A stretch of DNA of 64,000 nt from Brevibacillus aydinogluensis (GTDB taxonomy: Bacteria; Bacillota; Bacilli; Brevibacillales; Brevibacillaceae): NCBI RefSeq assembly GCF_031954365.1, contig NZ_JAUSVZ010000002.1. One strand, written 5' to 3'. The notes below the pieces were generated by a model that worked only from the letters and a program-made list of their open reading frames with translations, made no database searches and was not told the origin of the DNA. Positions within the stretch are counted from its first letter, which is position 1. Each line of letters opens with the position of its first letter. Of this stretch, positions 37,589 to 44,883 are shown one piece after another. The translations under genes and the position numbers were made by a program.

Positions 37589-38038
37589 TTACTCGGCCTT
37601 GCGTCTGCCCTCCAGCAGCACGTCCAGCAGCAGCAGGGCAACGCCGAATGTAATGGCCATATCGGCTACATTGAAAATCGGAAAGTTGATCAGGGTAAAA
37701 TCGAGAAAATCGACCACCTGGCCCGTGCTGACGCGGTCGATGAAATTGCCGATCGCCCCGCCCAACACCAGCGAAAGCGCGAGAGACACGCGCGGCTGCC
37801 GCTTGCCGATGCGCACGAGCGACACCAGAATGCCGATCACGACGGCAATCGTGATGATCACAAACAGCCATCGCTGGTTTTGCAGGATGCCAAATGCCGC
37901 TCCCATGTTCCGATGGGACGTGAGGTGAAACACATCTGGAATCAGGGGAATCGACTGCCCCAGTTCCATCCGGGTCACCACCAGGTTCTTGGTCCATTGA
38001 TCGAGCGCGACAATGGCAGCAGCAATGAGATAGTACAT
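37589..38038 (-). CDS. lspA: Lipoprotein signal peptidase (signal peptidase II)
   Basis: 149 residues with four membrane helices. Both catalytic Asp motifs are present: GAIGNFIDRV and FNVADMAIT; the first helix has the family's ALDQWTKN. It cleaves prolipoproteins before the lipid-modified Cys, as in the DUF4247 lipoprotein encoded in this window. GGAGG lies upstream of ATG 38038. Confidence 0.96.
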   Translation of the reverse strand: MYYLIAAAIVALDQWTKNLVVTRMELGQSIPLIPDVFHLTSHRNMGAAFGILQNQRWLFVIITIAVVIGILVSLVRIGKRQPRVSLALSLVLGGAIGNFIDRVSTGQVVDFLDFTLINFPIFNVADMAITFGVALLLLDVLLEGRRKAE

Positions 38039-38167
38039 CGATGGGGTCCTCCTTACTCCGACTCAGACAGCCAGCAACATGACGTCAACAGAAAATGATA
38101 CCACAGCGCCGCTTGTGAAACAATGAAACGATCCACGCTCCCCGTGTACCGGTGCGTCTTCCCCTGC

Positions 38168-38809
38168 TCACCGAAAGAGGCGGGACAGCTTTTTGTAGTA
38201 CCGATACCCTTTGCGCACGCCATCCAGTACCCAGAGCGGTATCTTCCAGCCGCGGTCCTTGAAAAGCGGCAGGTAGAACTTGTAGTATGCCCGTCGCAAG
38301 TCGCGCCACTTGCTGTCCGGTATGTTTTTGTAGTAGTCGGACACGTCGATCAGATAGCCCCGCCCCTGATCCATCAGCACGTTTTTGGCGTGCACGTCGT
38401 GGGGATACAGCCCCTTGGACCGGGCTTCCTCCAGCGCCTCCTCCACGTCCTCGATCACCTGCGGCGGGATCGGAATGCCGTAGCGAAGGCAGTCAAACAA
38501 CGAGATGCCTTTGATCCGCGTCAGCACCAGAAAGCAGGGCTCCGCCTGATAGCAGACGGGAAACGAGCGGGTCTGCCCCAGCTTGCGGTACACGTCCACT
38601 TCCTGTTCCCAACCGGGACGCCCCGGTGCGTACAGCTTCACCACCACGTCCGGGTAGTCAGGATGGGCGAACACCGCCGCGTAGTTGCCCCTTCCCACCA
38701 ATTCCCACGGGTACGGTGTGTGCAACACGACGACCGGGTCGTCCGGCGAACGGCTTTCCAGTTTTACCTCACGCAGGAACGGGTCCAACACGTCTCGATG
38801 AATGCGCAT
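38168..38809 (-). CDS. YrzF-like protein kinase-fold protein
   Basis: 213 residues. A reduced protein kinase fold: GRGNYAAVFAHPDYPDVVVK holds the glycine loop and catalytic Lys, and YPHDVHAKNVLMDQGRGYLI holds the catalytic-loop HD, the Asn and the following IDVSD (DFG equivalent). It lacks much of the C-lobe of Hanks kinases, like the YrzF/YbdM-type small kinases of Bacillales. The substrate is unknown. Confidence 0.82.
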   Translation of the reverse strand: MRIHRDVLDPFLREVKLESRSPDDPVVVLHTPYPWELVGRGNYAAVFAHPDYPDVVVKLYAPGRPGWEQEVDVYRKLGQTRSFPVCYQAEPCFLVLTRIKGISLFDCLRYGIPIPPQVIEDVEEALEEARSKGLYPHDVHAKNVLMDQGRGYLIDVSDYYKNIPDSKWRDLRRAYYKFYLPLFKDRGWKIPLWVLDGVRKGYRYYKKLSRLFR

Positions 38810-38849
38810 GTGTCCTCTTCTTTCGTCACGGAAGGGTTTCTTCTTTTTG

Positions 38850-38877
38850 ATTCTAGCAAAACCAGAAAATTAGGCAA
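38850..38877 (-). promoter_or_regulatory. Candidate promoter of the YrzF-like gene
   Basis: On the minus strand TTGCCT (38872-38877), 16-bp spacer, TAGAAT (38850-38855). Confidence 0.5.
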
Positions 38878-38911
38878 CCTGCTCGGCGGATGCTGTTGAA
38901 CAACAGCAAAA

Positions 38912-38949
38912 GCCGCCTCCCCGCCGCATGGGCCAGTCTGGGAGGCGGC
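38912..38949 (-). terminator. Terminator of the alpha-glucan cluster
   Basis: Perfect 9-bp stem GCCGCCTCC / GGAGGCGGC, with T tails on both strands, 65 bp after the phosphohexomutase stop. Confidence 0.75.
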
Positions 38950-39013
38950 CTCTTTTATTTTTCCCCGCACATGCATGTTCGTTTCCGGCAAGAGCGCAAA
39001 AGGGGCTTGTTCG

Positions 39014-40438
39014 TTACGCGTTGATCTCGATAAACCAGTCTTGGACAGCCTCTCTGATCTGTTCAAGAGCGGCAGGGTTCGCCGCCTCGCAGTAAATGCG
39101 GAGAAGCGGCTCTGTTCCGGACGGACGGATCAGCACCCAATGACCGCCGTCGAGCAGCAGCTTGACGCCGTCCATGCGGTTTACTCCCCGCACCGCAAAC
39201 GGGCCTACCTGGCCAGGCGGCACCGCCAGCATCTGCTGTATCCAGCGCTCTTTTCCCGGCAGGCGGATATCCAGGCGCGTCGAAAACAGCTCGCCATACT
39301 CGTCGCAGACCTCCTGAAGAATCTGATCGATGCCTTTCTTTTCCCAGGCGCACATCTCCGCCAACAGCAGGTTGATCAGAATGCCGTCCTTTTCCGGAAT
39401 GTGGCCGAAAATGCTGGCGCCGCCGCTTTCCTCGCCGCCGATCAGCACGTCTCCCCGCAGCATTTGGGCGCCGATGTACTTGAACCCAACCGGCGTCTCC
39501 ACCAGCTCCAGACCGTAGCGGGCCGCCATCCGGTCCAACAGGTGGGTGGTCGCCACGGTGCGTACGATTCGGCCGCGCAGCCCCCTGTTTTTGACCAGAT
39601 GGCGGGTCAGCAGGGCGAGCACGGCATTGGGCGGCACGTACCGGCCGAAACGGTCAACGGCGCCGAAGCGATCCCCGTCTCCGTCATTGGCCAACCCCAG
39701 GTCAGCCTGCCGGTCGATGACCTCCCTCTTCAACAAGGACAGGTGGTGATCGTTCGGCTCCGGCAGGCTGCCGCCAAAAAACGGGTCGGCCGTCTCGCGG
39801 ATGCTGATCGTCTCCACCCCTGCTTCTTTCAGCAGTCCGCTTACGTAGCCAATCCCGGCGCCGTGCATGGGATCAATCACGACCCGCAGCGGTGATTGTT
39901 TCAGCACGTCCAGGTGGACCATTCGCCTGAGATGCGCCTCGTAGTGCGGACGGAGCACGATCACCTGCAGCAGCTTGCGCGCCTTGGCTTCATCCAGCGG
40001 AATGTCCCGGACGCCGCCCGCCTCCTGGACCGCCCGGATCAACGCTTCCAGCCTGCTGGTGATCTCCGGAGCGGCCGGTCCGGCATAATCGGGAATGTAT
40101 TTGATCCCGTTGTACTCAGGCGGGTTGTGGCTGGCGGTAATCATCACCGCGCCGCTGGCGGCAAAATGCTTGACGCCAAAGGCCACGGCCGGCGTCGGTG
40201 CTGCTTCGTTGACCAGATAGACGCGAATGCCGTTGGCGGCCAGCACGCCTGCCACGGTCTCGGCGAAGCGTCGGCCCAAAAAGCGCGTGTCATGACCGAT
40301 GAGAATGCCCTGTTCCTGTTGGCCGATTTCCCTGGTATAGGCTGCAATGGCCTGGGCGACGACGCGCACGTTTTCCATCGTAAATTGATCGGCGACGATG
40401 GCGCGCCAGCCGTCCGTGCCAAAGCGGATGTCGTTCAC
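39014..40438 (-). CDS. Phosphoglucomutase/phosphomannomutase
   Basis: 474 residues with all four alpha-D-phosphohexomutase domains. The phosphoserine loop is intact (MITASHNPPEYNGIKYIPDY); the metal loop reads GLANDGDGDRFGAVD, the sugar loop GGEESGGAS, and the phosphate loop RPSGTEPLLRIYCEAA. It interconverts 1- and 6-phosphosugars. As the last gene of the glucan cluster, 6 bp after GH15, it most likely supplies glucose-1-phosphate (or mannose-1-phosphate) to the cluster's nucleotidyltransferase or returns it to glycolysis. Confidence 0.93.
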   Translation of the reverse strand: MNDIRFGTDGWRAIVADQFTMENVRVVAQAIAAYTREIGQQEQGILIGHDTRFLGRRFAETVAGVLAANGIRVYLVNEAAPTPAVAFGVKHFAASGAVMITASHNPPEYNGIKYIPDYAGPAAPEITSRLEALIRAVQEAGGVRDIPLDEAKARKLLQVIVLRPHYEAHLRRMVHLDVLKQSPLRVVIDPMHGAGIGYVSGLLKEAGVETISIRETADPFFGGSLPEPNDHHLSLLKREVIDRQADLGLANDGDGDRFGAVDRFGRYVPPNAVLALLTRHLVKNRGLRGRIVRTVATTHLLDRMAARYGLELVETPVGFKYIGAQMLRGDVLIGGEESGGASIFGHIPEKDGILINLLLAEMCAWEKKGIDQILQEVCDEYGELFSTRLDIRLPGKERWIQQMLAVPPGQVGPFAVRGVNRMDGVKLLLDGGHWVLIRPSGTEPLLRIYCEAANPAALEQIREAVQDWFIEINA

Positions 40439-40444
40439 TGCGAT

Positions 40445-42424
40445 TCACCTCTCCCTTTTTTGCTTCAGCTCGTTTGCTTTGTCCACGTAACGCAGCACCG
40501 TGGCGACAAAGGTGGCGTGCGACCAGGTGAGCGGCGCAACGGAGACGGGCTCGCCGGTGTACGGGTCCAACTGCTCCGACAGCACGCCGCTTTCCATCGC
40601 GTGCCGCACCACCCAGTCGAGCCGCTTTTTCGCTTCGCCAAGTTCTTCCAGCGATTGCGCTTTCGCAATTTCCCAATCGGCTACCCACAGCGTGCAGATA
40701 ATCCAGGGGTTCCCCGGCACCCTGGCCGCGTCGTGTGCCTTGCGAAAATACGGATCACCCTGGTACCGGGCGATTCCGCCCACCGGCGTATCCACCCGCA
40801 GACTGCGCCTAACCGCCTCCATCGTGCTGACGACCCGGGGATCGTCTGCCGGCATCACGCCCAGGGCAAACAGTCCGTACAGGCTGCTATCCACCGTTTC
40901 ATCCTTTTCCAGCTTTCCGTCTGACCGCAGGTACCCCCCGCGCAAAAAACGGCAGAGGTCCGGATCGTACAGATGCTGCAACATGGCCGCACGGACGCGC
41001 TCCGCCCCTTCGTCATAGCGCTGGAAGCGGTGATCGTCGCCAAACAGTTGGGCAAACCTTGCCGCCGCCTTGAGCCCGGCGTAGACGGTGGCACTGGTAA
41101 AGGTAAAGATTCCTCTGCGCTCTTCCCACAGATCGTAGCTGGGGAGGGGGAGGTGCCATTCGGGATGGAGATGGGACAGCAAAAACCGGGCCGCCGGCCT
41201 GACCAGTGTGGGATACAGCCGCTGGCAAAATTCAATCTGCTTGCTGCAGCGGTACATCTCCCACAGCGCGTGGAGAACAAGCGCCGTCTCGTCCTCCTGG
41301 ATGGGAAGCTGGTACTCCCCGTCCCGAACAAACGGGTGCCAGCTCGAACCGACAGACCCGTCTGGATTGTACTTGTGCAGCAGATAGCCGTCCTCCGTCA
41401 GCGCGTCACGGCAAAAGCGAAAAAACGGCGCCACCGTCCCGCCGTATCCCGCGCGGACCATCGCGCTGGCGACCAGCGCCCCGTCGCGCGGCCACATGTA
41501 ACTGTAATGATCTCGGTTGTACTGCAGGATGTCCGAATCGTTGGCGGCCAGAATGGCGCCGTTCTGATCAATCTGTGTTTGGATGATCAACAGGCTCTGT
41601 TTGTACAGGCGGATCACCTCAGGCGGCAGGTCAGCAAAGCTTTGCTCCTCCTTGTTCACCCAACGCCGCCAGTAGACGTCCACGCGCGACAGCAGCCGGT
41701 CCGCTCCGCTGTCCAGCACGTACTGGTTCAATTCCTTGACCGCCGGGTACGTGTCACCAACGCACATCCAGTAGTACAGCGTCTGCTCCGCCAGCGGCTC
41801 CAGCACAAGGCGGAACGAAACGGTGCTGTCCACCGAGCCCTGCGCGATCGTGTTTCCTTCCAGCAGACCGTCCTCTGCGTCCCGCCAGGTTCCTTCCGCG
41901 TAATTAAACCGCTTGATGCCCACACTGTACTGAAAAATGCCGCCGTTCTCCGCCGTCCGGCCGTTCACCATGATGTAGACATTGCGCTTGTAATGGTACA
42001 CGGTGTGAAGCAGGGGATCGTACACGGCCGTATCCCCCACTTCGGTCTCGTTCAAGCTGAAGTCGTGATGAAAAAACAGGCGCACTTCCCGCGTCTCCGC
42101 GAAGTGGTTGCGGACACGGACCTGTTTGAGGTAAATCGGGTCGCGCTGATGCACGCCGTCTGCGATGCAGAGCGAAAGCCCCAATTTCTCGTGACGGGCG
42201 GTGACATCGGTGACGAGCGACTCGTCGCGATAGCCGAGCCTGCGTTCCCATCCGTCTTCATCCAACCAGGAAAACCGCCCCTGCACCCAGATGCCCAGCT
42301 TGCAGTAATGACCGCCCACGTGATTCAGTTGCCCGACATACGGATAGAAGAGATCGCGCATGCGCAGTCTGTCGTCAAAATTGATCAGCAGCTTTCCGTT
42401 ACCCACCACAAGCGGTCTTGGCAT
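40445..42424 (-). CDS. GH15 family glucoamylase-like protein
   Basis: 659 residues with no signal peptide, so cytoplasmic. The N-terminal 250 residues form the beta-sandwich typical of prokaryotic GH15 enzymes (LVVGNGKLLINFDDRLRMRD at the start). The catalytic (alpha/alpha)6 barrel begins near residue 285 with the conserved DHYSYMWPRDGALVASAMVR. The general acid Glu is expected in the segment GEYQLPIQEDETALVLHALW, and the base Glu in the later TWSHATFV region neighbourhood. The family hydrolyses alpha-1,4/1,6-glucans, isomaltosides or trehalose from the non-reducing end. The neighbours suggest trimming or mobilising the glucan made by the GH57-GT4 protein. Confidence 0.9.
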   Translation of the reverse strand: MPRPLVVGNGKLLINFDDRLRMRDLFYPYVGQLNHVGGHYCKLGIWVQGRFSWLDEDGWERRLGYRDESLVTDVTARHEKLGLSLCIADGVHQRDPIYLKQVRVRNHFAETREVRLFFHHDFSLNETEVGDTAVYDPLLHTVYHYKRNVYIMVNGRTAENGGIFQYSVGIKRFNYAEGTWRDAEDGLLEGNTIAQGSVDSTVSFRLVLEPLAEQTLYYWMCVGDTYPAVKELNQYVLDSGADRLLSRVDVYWRRWVNKEEQSFADLPPEVIRLYKQSLLIIQTQIDQNGAILAANDSDILQYNRDHYSYMWPRDGALVASAMVRAGYGGTVAPFFRFCRDALTEDGYLLHKYNPDGSVGSSWHPFVRDGEYQLPIQEDETALVLHALWEMYRCSKQIEFCQRLYPTLVRPAARFLLSHLHPEWHLPLPSYDLWEERRGIFTFTSATVYAGLKAAARFAQLFGDDHRFQRYDEGAERVRAAMLQHLYDPDLCRFLRGGYLRSDGKLEKDETVDSSLYGLFALGVMPADDPRVVSTMEAVRRSLRVDTPVGGIARYQGDPYFRKAHDAARVPGNPWIICTLWVADWEIAKAQSLEELGEAKKRLDWVVRHAMESGVLSEQLDPYTGEPVSVAPLTWSHATFVATVLRYVDKANELKQKRER

Positions 42425-42482
42425 GATGTCACGCCCCTTCCGATCTGAAACTTCACGAGAAGGTTCCCGAAAACAAGGCGCG

Positions 42483-44864
42483 TTATCGGGACTGGAACTC
42501 CGCTATCCTCCGGGCGAACAATGCGGCGAGCGTCGATGCTGATTCCGCTGTCACGCCCTGTGAAATGATATTGACGTGGGAATGTTCTGTATCCGGCAGA
42601 ATCAGCACCCAGCCGTGGGCGTCGTACACCTTGATGCCGTCCACCAACTCCAGCTGCTGGCCTTTGTGTTCCTCCAACATTTTACGCATCACTTTTCCCT
42701 TCCATGCCCACGGACAAAACACCGTCGTTTTGTCCATGTGGCACGCCGGAAGCTGAGCGGTCAACTGGCTGAGCGGCTGTTTTTCCCGTGACAGGTGCGC
42801 AAGGATGCAGACCAGGCTGAAAACCGCATCAAACAGCGGATGGAACCGCTCGTCCGGCGACACCTCCATCATCGCGCGCGGCGACAACTTGGTGCGGACC
42901 ACCTCCACCTGCATCCGCCGGGCCAGCTGCTCCATCTCTTCCGGCGCGCTGACCGGCAGGCCGATCTGCCGTCGCTGCCCCCGGCAGGCGAGGAGCTGCA
43001 GCGCCATAAGTTGTTCCGGCGTCAGGCGTTCCCCCGTGTCCGTGAACAGCTCGAACTGCTCGCCGTTTTTGTGCAGGCGGACAGCCAGATCGACACCGTG
43101 CCTGCCGACCCCTTCTGCGACGGCGCCGTACAGGGCGGTCACACCCAGCGCGCCAAAAAGCGGAGCCAGAAACGCCGGCAGGAAGCGGGGCTCGCACTCG
43201 ATTAGCAGGTTGAATCCCCGGCGCCGAATCAGTGCCGCGTCGATCTGCTCCAATAGTTCACGCGTGTAGGTTTCCTGCACCTGGTGTTCCACGTGCAGAT
43301 AACCCAGGTGGTGCAGCGAACGGACATACGTCTCCTGCCAGCAGGCATTTTCAATTTTCCGCTCCCAATCGCGGGAGACCGGCAGCCCCAGCTGGTCGAC
43401 GAACTGGATCACTACTTGCTTCTCCTCAGCCGATTCGTCCATGTGGATGTGAATCCCGCCCTGGCAGTGAAACTGTCGGACGGCGTACCGGTTTACCGGC
43501 GCGATGCTGATGCCGATGTCGATCGTGTCAATTCCGGACGAGCAGAGACTGGTCATGACGCTGTGCTTGAGCAGTTGGGCAAACGGGTGGGCGCAGGCGG
43601 ACAGGGCGATTTTGCTGCCCGGCTTGAGCAGGTAGGCGTATGCGGCAGCCAGCCGGGTTACGAACTCCGGCGTAATCTCCACATTTGCCAGCCCTTTGAT
43701 GCCATTGCCGCCGAACAGGCGTTTTGACTGCTTGGTTCCGTAAATGAGCGACGTGTGTACGTTGGCGCATTCCTCAATTTCCTTGTGAGGCCAGACCTTG
43801 ACCCCGTCTTTTACCACCGCCTTGGCACCGATCCGGCAGCGGTCGCCGATGACCGCGCCCTCGCCCAGCAGGACACACGGTCCGACGCTCACGTTGCGGC
43901 CCAGAATAGCGCCTGTCAGTTCCGCCCGCTGGCCGATATAGGAGTTTTCCCACAAAATCGACTGCCCCAGCCTGGTCCCGGCGCAAATGACCGAATGACT
44001 GCCCAGCACGGAGTAGGCACCGACCGACACACCCGCTTGCAAATGGACGTTTTCCCCGATGTACACGGGCCCTTCCAGCCGCACGGACGAATCAATCCGC
44101 ACGTGGTTTTCGAGAAAGATCCGGGGGGCAATCTCTCGCGCGTCAATCTCCACCCGCACCCGTCCGTCCAGCATGTCAGCCTGCGTCTGCCGATACACGT
44201 CCAGGGACCCGATGTCCGACCAGTAGCCCTCCGCGATGTGGCCGAACAGCGGCAGACCCGCGTCCAAAAAGGCGGGAAACAGCTCTTTGCTGAAATCCAC
44301 TTCTCTGTCTTCTTCTATGTAAGAAAGCACCTCAGGTTCGAAGACGTACATGCCTGTGTTGACCGTATCACTGAACACTTCGGCCCAGCTGGGCTTTTCC
44401 AGGAACCGGGTGATTCGTCCGCTCTCGTCCGTCATGACGACGCCGAATTCCAGTGGCGTCTCCACTCTGGTCAGGATCAGCGTGGCCAATGCGCCGTTTC
44501 GCTCGTGAAAACGGACAGCCTCTGTCAAATCGATGTCCGTCAAGGTGTCTCCGCTGATCACCAGGAACCGGTCATCCAGGAATTCAGCGCAGTTTTTGAC
44601 GCTGCCCGCCGTGCCCAATGGCGTCGCTTCTTCGAAATAGGTAAGCGAGACGCCAAAGCGTGATCCGTCGCCAAAGTAGCTGCGGATGGCATCGGGAAGG
44701 TACTGCAGCGTGACCGCGATGTCCGTAATGCCGTGGCGTTTCAGCAGGCGGATCGTGTATTCCATGCAGGGACGGTTTAACAACGGCACCATCGGTTTGG
44801 GCGTATGGACCGTCAACGGGCGCAGGCGGGTTCCCTTGCCGCCGGCCATGATCACTGCTTTCAT
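42483..44864 (-). CDS. Sugar nucleotidyltransferase fused to degenerate phosphohexomutase domain
   Basis: 793 residues from ATG 44864 (GAGGAGG upstream). Residues 1-235: NTP transferase domain (MAGGKGTRLRPLTVHTPKPM). Residues 245-365: left-handed beta-helix hexapeptide repeats (for example VYIGENVHLQAGVSVGAYSV). Residues 380-793: phosphohexomutase-like fold. In that last part the phosphoserine loop has been lost: where TASHNP is expected the sequence reads GGIHIHMDESAEEKQ. This domain order is known from bacterial GDP-mannose pyrophosphorylase-like fusions. In this cluster the enzyme may make NDP-glucose for the GT4 domain instead; the nucleotide and sugar cannot be read from sequence. Confidence 0.88.
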   Translation of the reverse strand: MKAVIMAGGKGTRLRPLTVHTPKPMVPLLNRPCMEYTIRLLKRHGITDIAVTLQYLPDAIRSYFGDGSRFGVSLTYFEEATPLGTAGSVKNCAEFLDDRFLVISGDTLTDIDLTEAVRFHERNGALATLILTRVETPLEFGVVMTDESGRITRFLEKPSWAEVFSDTVNTGMYVFEPEVLSYIEEDREVDFSKELFPAFLDAGLPLFGHIAEGYWSDIGSLDVYRQTQADMLDGRVRVEIDAREIAPRIFLENHVRIDSSVRLEGPVYIGENVHLQAGVSVGAYSVLGSHSVICAGTRLGQSILWENSYIGQRAELTGAILGRNVSVGPCVLLGEGAVIGDRCRIGAKAVVKDGVKVWPHKEIEECANVHTSLIYGTKQSKRLFGGNGIKGLANVEITPEFVTRLAAAYAYLLKPGSKIALSACAHPFAQLLKHSVMTSLCSSGIDTIDIGISIAPVNRYAVRQFHCQGGIHIHMDESAEEKQVVIQFVDQLGLPVSRDWERKIENACWQETYVRSLHHLGYLHVEHQVQETYTRELLEQIDAALIRRRGFNLLIECEPRFLPAFLAPLFGALGVTALYGAVAEGVGRHGVDLAVRLHKNGEQFELFTDTGERLTPEQLMALQLLACRGQRRQIGLPVSAPEEMEQLARRMQVEVVRTKLSPRAMMEVSPDERFHPLFDAVFSLVCILAHLSREKQPLSQLTAQLPACHMDKTTVFCPWAWKGKVMRKMLEEHKGQQLELVDGIKVYDAHGWVLILPDTEHSHVNIISQGVTAESASTLAALFARRIAEFQSR

Positions 44865-44883
44865 CAACCGTTCCTCCTCTCGG

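Noticed and set aside
40973..42448. Long plus-strand frame opposite the GH15 gene
   Set aside because: Shadow of GH15; no start signal and no family resemblance.
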